Positions 1-5,422 of a stretch of 6,317 nt of DNA are shown in pieces (within the stretch, counting starts at the first letter, position 1; the number at the start of each line of letters is the position of its first letter). The DNA is taken from assembly GCA_021790715.1 (NCBI GenBank), contig JAJYGK010000055.1, positions 1 through 6,317 on the forward strand, written 5' to 3'. The stretch comes from Chloroflexota bacterium. Its GTDB lineage: Bacteria; Chloroflexota; Limnocylindria; Limnocylindrales; CSP1-4. The notes under the pieces were generated by a model. The model saw only the letters and a program-made list of their open reading frames with translations, searched no databases and was not told the DNA's origin. The position numbers and the translations under genes are program-made.

Positions 1-34
1 ACAAGATCCGCCGCGGCCATCAAAGGGGGCTGTG

Positions 35-109
35 TGGTCGGGGCGGCGGGGCTCGAACCCGCAACCTCGTGCTCCCAAAGCACGTGCGCTACCGTTGCGC
101 CACACCCCG
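35..109 (-). tRNA. tRNA-Pro, anticodon TGG
   Basis: The minus strand folds into a complete cloverleaf of 72 bases plus an encoded CCA (35-37). The 7-bp acceptor stem pairs CGGGGTG (109-103) with CGCCCCG (45-39), including one T-G wobble. T8 is present. The D stem is GCGC/GCGC around a 7-base loop containing the conserved GG. The anticodon stem CGTGC/GCACG encloses the loop TTTGGGA, giving anticodon TGG (77-75), which decodes CCN proline codons. The variable loop AGGTT ends in T48, matching A15 for a Levitt pair. The T stem GCGGG/CCCGC carries a TTCGAGC loop. The C1-G72 first acceptor pair and the A discriminator are typical of bacterial tRNA-Pro. Nothing suggests a pseudogene. It is transcribed divergently from the membrane-protein gene at 380. 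Confidence 0.96.
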
Positions 110-119
110 TTCCGGCGAG

Positions 120-125
120 ACTATC
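120..125 (-). promoter_or_regulatory. Candidate -10 element for the tRNA-Pro gene
   Basis: Read on the minus strand, GATAGT (125-120) matches four of six bases of the TATAAT consensus. It sits about 11 bases ahead of the mature 5' end of the tRNA at 109. It is one of the few AT-rich patches in the area. I see no convincing -35 hexamer 16-18 bases further upstream, so this rests on position and base composition only. Confidence 0.3.
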
Positions 126-309
126 CCACATTCCGTCGGTGACGGACAGGCGGATCGAGTGGGGAGGGGCATCGACGGGCCCGGCGCACGCGAACCGCAC
201 CGGATCGGCTACGGTAGGGACGGGTCCGGGCGTCCCGGCATCCGACCGGCAGTGCCGAGCACATCGCCGGCGTCCAGTCCCCGATCGGACCCACCGACCC
301 GGTTGGTAA

Positions 310-323
310 CGGAATCGATTCCG
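310..323. promoter_or_regulatory. Perfect 14-base palindrome, possible operator
   Basis: CGGAATCGATTCCG reads the same on both strands. It is more AT-rich in its core than the surrounding DNA and lies 56 bases ahead of the ATG at 380. This position would suit a dimeric repressor or activator site for the membrane-protein gene. A 14-base palindrome can arise by chance in a window of this size, and the binding protein is unknown, so this is a candidate only. Confidence 0.25.
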
Positions 324-341
324 GAACACAACGGGGGCCGG

Positions 342-371
342 TTGCCCGGCACCGACGACGACCCGTACGGT
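342..371 (+). promoter_or_regulatory. Candidate promoter directly ahead of the membrane-protein gene
   Basis: TTGCCC (342-347) and TACGGT (366-371) are separated by 18 bases and resemble -35 and -10 hexamers (the -10 fits the TANNNT pattern). Transcription would begin around 378-380, essentially at the ATG, which would make the message leaderless or nearly so. The alternative is an upstream promoter with GAGG (373-376) acting as a weak, tightly spaced Shine-Dalgarno sequence. Both readings are inference from weak matches. Confidence 0.25.
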
Positions 372-379
372 TGAGGCCG

Positions 380-1531
380 ATGCATCCCGAGTCCGACGCG
401 TCCCGACAGCCGGTTGCGCCCGCCCCGACCCCCGATGAACCGGCGATCGCCGTGGCCGTACCGCGCCGTTCGGCCGTCTCCGTGGCGAGGCGCGGGATCG
501 CGCGCGGGCAGTGGCTCATCACCGCCCTGTTCCTCGTGGTCGTGGTGTACGCGGCGTCCCAGGTCACCTCGCCGGCCGCGGTGGGTCTGCGCCTGGCCGA
601 CCTCAGGTGGGGCTGGCTCGCGGTCGCCGTCGGCGCGCAGCTCGTCATGTTCGGGCTGTTCGGCGCGATGTATCGCCACGCGTTCCACGCGGTGGGCGTG
701 CCGGCCGGCGCGCGCCGCATGGTGTCCGTCCTGTTCGCGTCGATCTTCGTCAAGACCGTCGTCCCACTGGCGGGCGCATCGTCGATGGCCGTCTTCGTGG
801 ACGACGCGGATTCGCGGGGGCAGTCAGGGGCACGGGCAGCCGCCGGGACGATCGCCGTCACCGCCATCGACCTCACCGTCGCGCTCCCCGTGATCGCATT
901 CGGTGCCGCGGTCCTCGCCGTGCGCGGCAGGCTGCAGCCGTACGACGTTGCCGGGATCGCGCTGTATGCCGGTTTCGTCGCCTTCCTGATCGTGGGGCTC
1001 GGGCTCTCGGGGCGCCATCCGACGGCGGTCGCCTGGGTCCTGACCCCCGCGCGCGCCGCGGTCAACGCCGTCGGCCGAGCGTTCCGCCGGCCGGAGGTGC
1101 TCTCGGCGGCGTGGGTGCAGCGCCAGGCGGAGCAGTTCGCCGCGGCCGCGGCCGCGATCCCGCACCACCGTCGCGACGTCGCCCTGGCCGCCGCCTACAG
1201 CGGCCTGCGGCAGATCGTCAGCGGCGTCGGCCTCTTCGCCCTGTTCCTCGCCCTCGGACGCCCGGCCGATCCGACCGTGGTGCTCGCCGGGCTCGGCGCG
1301 AGCATCGTCTTCTTCGTGGTGGCGATCGTGCCGGACGGCATCGGGGCCGTGGAGGGGGCGATGGCCCTCACGTTCGTCGGCCTCGGGGTCGACGCCACGA
1401 CGGCGATCCTCGTGACGTTCGCCTACCGGGTGCTCACCGTCTGGCTGCCGGTCCTGGTGGGGTACTTCGCCGCGCGCCGGCTGCGGCTCTTCGGCGGCCG
1501 GCCGCCCGTGCCGGCTCCCGCCTCGGCCTGA
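380..1531 (+). CDS. LPG synthase TM / UPF0104 flippase-like integral membrane protein
   Basis: 383 residues. The first ~42 are a Pro/Ala-rich, probably cytoplasmic tail ending in basic residues (RRSAVSVARRGIAR). About eight to nine hydrophobic segments follow, near residues 45-61, 77-97, 114-134, 156-182, 190-210, 268-292, 299-318 and 341-365. A more polar loop at 211-265 carries an Ala-rich helix. The signature is that of the lysylphosphatidylglycerol-synthase membrane domain (PF03706, UPF0104/YbhN-like): KTVVPLAGASS near 125-135 and, near the C-terminus, VPDGIGAVEGAMAL followed by FAYRVLTVWLPVLVGYF. In MprF this domain flips aminoacylated lipids; stand-alone relatives are implicated in lipid or lipid-linked sugar transport, but the substrate here cannot be read from sequence. 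No aminoacyl-transferase domain is attached, so it is not a full MprF. I prefer the ATG at 380 to the in-frame TTG at 371, because GAGG (373-376) lies between them. It stands alone, converging on the tauE gene. Confidence 0.85.
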   Translation: MHPESDASRQPVAPAPTPDEPAIAVAVPRRSAVSVARRGIARGQWLITALFLVVVVYAASQVTSPAAVGLRLADLRWGWLAVAVGAQLVMFGLFGAMYRHAFHAVGVPAGARRMVSVLFASIFVKTVVPLAGASSMAVFVDDADSRGQSGARAAAGTIAVTAIDLTVALPVIAFGAAVLAVRGRLQPYDVAGIALYAGFVAFLIVGLGLSGRHPTAVAWVLTPARAAVNAVGRAFRRPEVLSAAWVQRQAEQFAAAAAAIPHHRRDVALAAAYSGLRQIVSGVGLFALFLALGRPADPTVVLAGLGASIVFFVVAIVPDGIGAVEGAMALTFVGLGVDATTAILVTFAYRVLTVWLPVLVGYFAARRLRLFGGRPPVPAPASA

Positions 1532-1550
1532 GGCGCCGGGCTCACCAGCC

Positions 1551-1566
1551 GGCCGGGGCACCGGCC
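1551..1566. terminator. GC-rich hairpin between convergent genes
   Basis: GGCCGG-ggca-CCGGCC forms a perfect 6-bp stem with a 4-base loop. It lies 19 bases past the stop of the rightward membrane-protein gene and 42 bases past the stop of the leftward tauE gene. Its symmetry could slow polymerase from both sides. There is no T-tract on either side, so it is not a canonical intrinsic terminator. In DNA this GC-rich, short stems of this kind are common. Confidence 0.35.
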
Positions 1567-1579
1567 TCGCCGGCCCAGG

Positions 1580-1623
1580 GCCGCGATCACGCGCCCCGAG
1601 CGCCGCGATCACCCGCCCAGCAG
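1580..1623. repeat. 22-base imperfect tandem repeat across the tauE stop codon
   Basis: GCCGCGATCAC occurs at 1580-1590 and again at 1602-1612. The following bases also partly agree, giving two 22-base units with about 16 matching positions. The right copy contains the tauE stop codon (1611-1609) and the left copy repeats it just downstream on the minus strand. This looks like a small local duplication of the gene's 3' end. No function is implied. Confidence 0.55.
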
Positions 1624-2331
1624 GAACGCCGCCCCGGCGACGACCAGCACGCCCTCGATGATCGCCACGAACGCGCGTTCCGGCAGGCGATCGACGATGC
1701 GCTTCCCGAGGGCCGACCCGACGATCATGATCGGCCCGAGGGCGATGCCGATCTCCAGCGAGCGGAGCGTGAGCACGGACGCCTGGCCGTACGCGACCAG
1801 CTTGGTGACGTGCATCACGACGGTGGCGAGCGCCTCGGTCCCGATGTACGAGCCCTTCACCAGGCCGTAGGCGAGGAAGAACGGCGCCATCAGCGGCCCG
1901 ACGCTGCCCAGGAGCGCCGACAGGAAACTGAAGACGGCGCCGACCAGGACGAATCCCCGCAGCGGGGGCCGGCGCGGCGGGCCGGGCCGCAGGTGGCGCC
2001 ACGCCACGGTGAGCAGCAGGAACACGCCGAGCAGGCGCGTCAGCGGGGACAGCGGCGCGGCGGCGAACAGGAGGCCCCCGACGAACGCCAGCGGCACGGC
2101 CCCGATCGCGAACCAGCCGACCACGCGCAGGTCGAGCTCGTGCCGGTTGAACCAGACGCGGCTGGCGTTCCCGATCAGCTGGGCGACGGTCAGGATCGGG
2201 ATCGCGTCACGGACCCCGAAGGCCGCGACCAGCACGGGCAGCAGGACGGCGGCTCCGCCGAACCCGGCGACCGCCGCGAGCGTCGCCGCGACGAACGCGG
2301 TGACGATGACGAGGACGATCTCGGCGCTCAA
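1609..2331 (-). CDS. TauE/SafE-family membrane permease
   Basis: 240 residues, the usual size for the family (PF01925), with about eight transmembrane segments in two similar halves. The first half has AGFGGAAVLLPVLVAAFG at 22-39, followed by QLIGNASRVWFNR (51-63). The second half has GSVGPLMAPFFLAYG at 142-156, then GTEALATVVMHVTKLVAYG (164-182), the characteristic family pattern. Members export or take up sulfite, sulfoacetate or other organosulfur anions; the substrate here is not determinable. The open frame runs upstream to 2448, but the first ~39 residues would only be a shadow of rdgB. I place the start at TTG 2331, because it forms a TTGA overlap with the rdgB stop and begins directly at the first membrane helix. 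The upstream GGGGA (2338-2334) is very close to the start codon and makes a poor ribosome-binding site, so translation probably depends on coupling. It is the last gene of the mazG-rph-rdgB cluster. Confidence 0.88.
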   Translation of the reverse strand: MSAEIVLVIVTAFVAATLAAVAGFGGAAVLLPVLVAAFGVRDAIPILTVAQLIGNASRVWFNRHELDLRVVGWFAIGAVPLAFVGGLLFAAAPLSPLTRLLGVFLLLTVAWRHLRPGPPRRPPLRGFVLVGAVFSFLSALLGSVGPLMAPFFLAYGLVKGSYIGTEALATVVMHVTKLVAYGQASVLTLRSLEIGIALGPIMIVGSALGKRIVDRLPERAFVAIIEGVLVVAGAAFLLGG

Positions 2332-3122
2332 AATCCCCGGTCCACGAGCACCCGGCGCATCTCGCGCGCCGCGGCGGCCCGATGGGAGACGCGGTTCTTC
2401 TCCTCGGCCGCGTACAGCCCGACGGTGCGCCCGCCGGGCTCCTCCCACGCCGGCTCGAAGATCGGGTCGTAGCCGAAGCCGTTGGTCCCTCGCGGCCCCT
2501 GCGCGATGCGGCCCTCGAACGTCCCCCGGCGCACGACGACCGGGACGGGCTCGGCCGCCGACGCGCGCGCGGTCCGGCCGGCCGCCTCGCCCCGCTGCGA
2601 CCCGGACGCCTCACCGTCGGCCCCCGGATCGACCAGCGCCAGCACGCAGCGGTACCGGGCGGTCCGTCGGTCCGGCGGCAGGCCCTCCAGGGCGCCCAGC
2701 AGCTTGACGTTGTTCTCCTCGTCGGTCGCTTCCGGACCTGCATAGCGACGGGTGTGGACGCCGGGCCGCCCGCCGAGCGCGTCGACCTCCAGCCCCGAGT
2801 CGTCGGCGAGGGTCGGCAGGCCAGTCCGCTCCGCATAGAAGCGCGCCTTGAACGTCGCGTTCTCGTCGAAGGTCGCGCCGTCCTCCGGCGCCTCGTCGGT
2901 CACGCCGATGTCGTCGAGGGAGAGCAGCCGGGTGTGCGGCAGGTCGAGCAGGTCCCGCAACTCGCCGAGCTTGTGCCTCGAGCGCGTCGCGACCACGAGC
3001 ACGCGGCGGCCGGCGCCGTCGGTGGCACCGTCGCCGGCGGCGGCCTCCGCACCGACCGACGGCGGCACCGCGCCTGCGCCGGACGGGGCGTCCCCGGCGG
3101 GCATGCCGGCTTCGCCGCTCAC
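2328..3122 (-). CDS. rdgB: RdgB/HAM1-type dITP/XTP pyrophosphatase
   Basis: 264 residues from GTG 3122. This Ham1-family enzyme hydrolyses dITP, XTP and ITP to monophosphates and pyrophosphate, keeping deaminated purines out of DNA and RNA. The core begins at residue 41 with VLVVATRSRHKLGEL. It continues with TFDENATFKA (84-93), the ADDSGLEVDALGGRPGVH stretch (106-123, acidic pair D107/D108), RRYAG, GTNGFGYDPIF (212-222) and EKNRVSHRAAA (241-251). The nucleotide-binding loop reads ATRSRHK where ATxNxxK is more usual, so Ser48 replaces Asn. Two additions make it longer than the usual ~200 residues: a Gly/Ala/Pro-rich N-terminal ~40 residues and a low-complexity insert at 167-192. The GTG start gives a GTGA overlap with the rph stop, like the other junctions. 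ATG at 3104 (258 residues) is the main alternative, and GTG codons at the core start would remove the tail entirely. Confidence 0.93.
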   Translation of the reverse strand: MSGEAGMPAGDAPSGAGAVPPSVGAEAAAGDGATDGAGRRVLVVATRSRHKLGELRDLLDLPHTRLLSLDDIGVTDEAPEDGATFDENATFKARFYAERTGLPTLADDSGLEVDALGGRPGVHTRRYAGPEATDEENNVKLLGALEGLPPDRRTARYRCVLALVDPGADGEASGSQRGEAAGRTARASAAEPVPVVVRRGTFEGRIAQGPRGTNGFGYDPIFEPAWEEPGGRTVGLYAAEEKNRVSHRAAAAREMRRVLVDRGF

Positions 3123-3850
3123 CGGCGCGCCCGGGCGAGCGCCTCCGCCTGGGCCTCGAAGAGCGTGCGCAGCCCCTCGTCCGCCAGCGCGAGCAGCGTC
3201 GCCATCGAGGCACGATCGAACGGCTTGCCCTCCGCCGTACCCTGCAGCTCGACGTACGTGCCGGCGTCCGTGCCCACCACGTTGAAGTCGACCTCTGCGC
3301 TCGAGTCCTCCTCGTAGTCGAGGTCGAGCACCGGGCGTCCCTCCACGATGCCGACGCTGACTGCGGCGACCCGGCTGGTCATCGCCGCCTCGCGCCCCGC
3401 GCTCCGCAGGGCCAGCGCCAGCGCGACGTAGCCCCCCGTGATCGACGCCGTGCGCGTGCCGCCGTCGGCCTGGAGCACGTCGCAGTCGATCGAGATGCTC
3501 CGCTCGCCGAGCCTGGCCAGGTCCACGACGCCCCGGAGCGACCGCCCGATCAGCCGCTGGATCTCCTGCGTCCGTCCGCCCTGCCTGCCTCGGACCGCCT
3601 CGCGCGGCGTGCGCTCCGAGGTGGCGCGCGGCAGCATCGAGTACTCGGCCGTCACCCAGCCGAGGCCCTTGCCCCGCAGGTGCGGCGCAGTGCGCTCCTC
3701 GACGGTGGCGGCGCAGAGGACGTGCGTGTCGCCGACGCGGATCAGGCACGACCCCTCCGCCCACTTCTGGACGCCGATCTCGATCGAGACCGGGCGCAGC
3801 TGGCCCGGAAGCCGTCCGTCGTGCCGCTGGGGTGCCGCGCCGATGCTCAT
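3119..3850 (-). CDS. rph: Ribonuclease PH
   Basis: 243 residues, normal family length. RNase PH is a ring-forming 3'-to-5' phosphorolytic exoribonuclease that trims tRNA precursors and releases nucleoside diphosphates. The whole conserved pattern is present: DGRLPGQLRPVSIE (11-24), KWAEGSCLI (29-37), GWVTAEYSMLPRAT (64-77), GRTQEIQRLIGRSLR (92-106), DLARLGERSISIDCDVLQAD (110-129) and GGTRTASITGG (130-140). Arg93 and Arg133 align with the phosphate-binding Arg86 and Arg126 of the Bacillus subtilis enzyme. The ATG at 3850 overlaps the mazG stop as ATGA and is preceded by a strong GGAGGAGG four bases upstream. Its own stop overlaps the rdgB start. An rph-rdgB pair is a widespread bacterial arrangement, which supports both assignments. 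No missing residue or truncation is seen, so the enzyme is expected to be active. Confidence 0.97.
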   Translation of the reverse strand: MSIGAAPQRHDGRLPGQLRPVSIEIGVQKWAEGSCLIRVGDTHVLCAATVEERTAPHLRGKGLGWVTAEYSMLPRATSERTPREAVRGRQGGRTQEIQRLIGRSLRGVVDLARLGERSISIDCDVLQADGGTRTASITGGYVALALALRSAGREAAMTSRVAAVSVGIVEGRPVLDLDYEEDSSAEVDFNVVGTDAGTYVELQGTAEGKPFDRASMATLLALADEGLRTLFEAQAEALARARR

Positions 3851-5193
3851 GAATCCTCCTCCGTCCCCGAGCGTCCGTTGCCCGCGCCCGGCCCCGCCGA
3901 TCGCTCGACGGCCTTCGCCTGGTCCCAGAGCTCGTCGAGCTCTTCGAACGTCATCGCGTCGAGGGCCCGGCCGCGCTCCTGCGCGAACCGCTCGACCAGC
4001 GCGAATCGTCGCGCAAACTTGGCATTCCCGGCGCGCAGAGCCGATTCGGCGTCGATCCCGAGCTTCCGGCCGAGGTTCACGAGCACGAGCAGGAGGTCCC
4101 CGAACTCCTCGGCCCGGTGCGCGTCGTCCTGCGCCTCGAGCAGCTCGACCGCCTCCTCCTCGAGCTTCTCGATGACGCCCTCCACGTCGGGCCAGTCGTA
4201 GCCGAGCGCGGCGGCGCGCTCCTGCATCTCGCGCGAGTAGGCGAGGGCCGGCAGCGACCGCGCGAGCCCGGCGAAGGCGGCCGGGAGCGTGGGCACCTCG
4301 CGCGCCGCCGTCGTGCCGGGCCGATCGGGGGATCCGTCCGGGGCAGCCTCGCCTGACGCAGCGCCGGCGTCCGTCTCCGCCGTCGCCGCCGTCGAGGCCG
4401 CGCGCTCGGCACGCTCGGCGGCCTTGATGCGCTCCCAGTTCTGGATCACGTCGGTCGCGGTGCGCGCCTCCGCGTCGCCGAACACGTGCGGGTGCCGCCG
4501 CACGATCTTGGCGCCGATGTGGCGGTACACGTCGTCGAGGTCGAAGAGCCCCTCCTCGGCGCCGAGCTGCGCGTGCAGCACGATCTGGAGGAGCAGGTCG
4601 CCGAGCTCCTCGGCAAGCGACTCCGACGCGCCGTGCTCGAGCGCGTCGTAGACCTCGTACGCCTCCTCGATGAGGAACGGCCGCAGCGACTGGTGGTCCT
4701 GCTCGCGATCCCACGGGCACCCTCCCGGCGCCCGCAACCGCGCGGTGATCCAGGGGAGCCCGTGCGGGCTGGCGACGTTCGCGAGCGGGTCGAGGGCCGG
4801 CAGCAGGTGCGCCCCGCCGGCGAGGGCCGCGGGATCGAGCGACCCGACGGTCGTGTCGGCCGCACCGGCGAGGCCGAGGACCGGGTGCCCGGCCGGGTAG
4901 AGCGCGGCGATGACGTCGACGGACGAGGCCCCGTGCGCGCCGCGCCCGGGGAGGACGGTGGGCCGGAATCCGTCCGATCCATCGTCGCCGGCCGCCGGTT
5001 CGCCCGCATCCCGATCGGCCACCGTGTCGCGCGCGTCCGACGGCCCGGCCGTCGGATCGTCGGCGAGCACCAGCAGCGGCCACGACGGGTCGAACGCACG
5101 TCCCGCCAGCGCGGATGCCCCGACGACCTGGAGCCCATCGGCGAGCCGGAGCCCGTACCGGCTCTCGGCCTCCGCCAGCATCGCGTCGATCAT
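3847..5193 (-). CDS. mazG: MazG nucleoside triphosphate pyrophosphohydrolase, two MazG domains, with methylase-lobe remnant
   Basis: 448 residues. MazG hydrolyses (d)NTPs to monophosphates plus pyrophosphate. The first MazG domain (about 147-260) opens with the family motif around APGGCPWDREQDHQSLRPF and has EExxE at 176-180 and ExxD at 196-199, then HPHVFGD. The second (about 302-428) has EExxE at 346-350 and ExxD at 363-366, then LVNLGRKLGID and NAKFARRF; this half corresponds to the catalytic domain of E. coli MazG. An Ala/Gly-rich linker (264-300) joins them. Residues 1-146 are extra: GLQVVGASALAG, FDPSWPLLVLA and IAALYPAGHPVLGL resemble the C-terminal part of the tetrapyrrole-methylase region in YabN-type methylase-MazG fusions, but the N-terminal SAM-binding lobe is absent. 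The ATG at 5193 has GAGGGG 12 bases upstream; ATG 5181 is an alternative. It heads the overlapping rph-rdgB-tauE cluster. Confidence 0.92.
   Translation of the reverse strand: MIDAMLAEAESRYGLRLADGLQVVGASALAGRAFDPSWPLLVLADDPTAGPSDARDTVADRDAGEPAAGDDGSDGFRPTVLPGRGAHGASSVDVIAALYPAGHPVLGLAGAADTTVGSLDPAALAGGAHLLPALDPLANVASPHGLPWITARLRAPGGCPWDREQDHQSLRPFLIEEAYEVYDALEHGASESLAEELGDLLLQIVLHAQLGAEEGLFDLDDVYRHIGAKIVRRHPHVFGDAEARTATDVIQNWERIKAAERAERAASTAATAETDAGAASGEAAPDGSPDRPGTTAAREVPTLPAAFAGLARSLPALAYSREMQERAAALGYDWPDVEGVIEKLEEEAVELLEAQDDAHRAEEFGDLLLVLVNLGRKLGIDAESALRAGNAKFARRFALVERFAQERGRALDAMTFEELDELWDQAKAVERSAGPGAGNGRSGTEEDS
3855..3862 (-). promoter_or_regulatory. Strong Shine-Dalgarno sequence for rph
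   Basis: GGAGGAGG on the minus strand lies inside the last codons of mazG and ends four bases before the rph ATG at 3850. It is the best ribosome-binding site in the window and decides the rph start. It suggests that rph can be initiated independently as well as by coupling to mazG termination. Confidence 0.8.
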
Positions 5194-5205
5194 GGCCCGG
5201 CAGCA

Positions 5206-5211
5206 CCCCTC
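5206..5211 (-). promoter_or_regulatory. Possible ribosome-binding site for mazG
   Basis: GAGGGG on the minus strand is the only purine-rich Shine-Dalgarno-like stretch near the mazG start. The 12-base spacing to ATG 5193 is longer than optimal, so the site is plausible but not decisive. Upstream in the same frame no ATG is available until well into the downstream end of the glycosyltransferase gene. Confidence 0.35.
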
Positions 5212-5298
5212 AGCTCTTCGTCGTTCCGTCGCTTCGCCGCCGGTCGCCGGTCCCGTCCGGGCGAGTCGCCGGCTCGTCCGTCCGCCCCGACCGCTGCG

Positions 5299-5370
5299 CC
5301 GCACCCCGGCCGTGGCACGGCCCCCGACCGTGATACGGCACCCGACCGCGGCCCGGCACCCGGCAGCCGC
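5299..5370. repeat. Four degenerate 18-base tandem repeats upstream of mazG
   Basis: Four consecutive 18-base units occupy 5299-5316, 5317-5334, 5335-5352 and 5353-5370, with a consensus near ACGGCACCCGACCGCGGC on the plus strand. Compared by eye, units 2 and 4 each match unit 3 at 14 of 18 positions, and unit 1 matches unit 3 at 13 of 18. The next 18 bases share only the leading ACGG. The array sits in the 229-base gap between the glycosyltransferase and mazG. Because the unit is a multiple of three, every frame through it is hexapeptide-repetitive, but no convincing start or protein family was seen. Confidence 0.55.
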
Positions 5371-5422
5371 ACGGTACAGGATGACGCGATCGCCGCCGTC
5401 CGTCCCGAGCGGGTCGGGCCGC

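Larger units (their letters stand above)
110..379. other. Divergent intergenic region without a gene
   Basis: These 270 bases separate the leftward tRNA-Pro from the rightward membrane-protein gene. Open frames crossing it on either strand have no recognisable protein character. It holds two short inverted repeats: TCCGTC-ggt-GACGGA at 132-146 and GGGACG-8-CGTCCC at 217-236. Neither is followed by a T-run, so neither looks like an intrinsic terminator. It also holds the 14-base palindrome at 310-323 and candidate promoter elements for both flanking genes. No riboswitch-like structure was recognised. Confidence 0.6.
5194..5422. other. Intergenic gap between glycosyltransferase and mazG
   Basis: This gap of 229 bases follows the glycosyltransferase stop and precedes mazG, both on the minus strand. 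Close to the stop, CCCGA-gcggg-TCGGG (5404-5418) can form a weak 5-bp hairpin without a T-tract. The tandem repeat array at 5299-5370 fills the middle. The mazG frame stays open through the gap, with a GTG at 5304, but the translation is Arg/Gly/Cys-rich and lacks domain character, so I treat it as noncoding. I found no clear promoter, although the gap is the natural place for one driving the mazG cluster. Confidence 0.5.

Noticed and set aside
1..34. Possible terminator downstream of the tRNA-Pro 3' end
   Set aside because: On the minus strand this stretch has no stable hairpin followed by a T-run, and it is too short to judge further.
217..236. Hairpin GGGACG/CGTCCC as a terminator or small RNA
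   Set aside because: The stem is short, the loop is 8 bases, there is no T-run, and no gene ends nearby on the right strand.
824..2002. Minus-strand open frame of 392 codons
   Set aside because: It overlaps the conserved plus-strand membrane protein and is out of frame with tauE. The composition is that of a shadow frame.
2332..2448. Extension of the tauE frame upstream to 2448
   Set aside because: The extra ~39 residues are a shadow of the rdgB 3' end; TTG 2331 starts directly at the first membrane helix and overlaps the rdgB stop.
511..2472. Long plus-strand open frame of 653 codons
   Set aside because: It runs antisense through tauE and in another frame through the flippase-like gene. 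The translation is Arg/Gly/Pro-rich with no domain, as expected for a shadow frame in GC-rich DNA.
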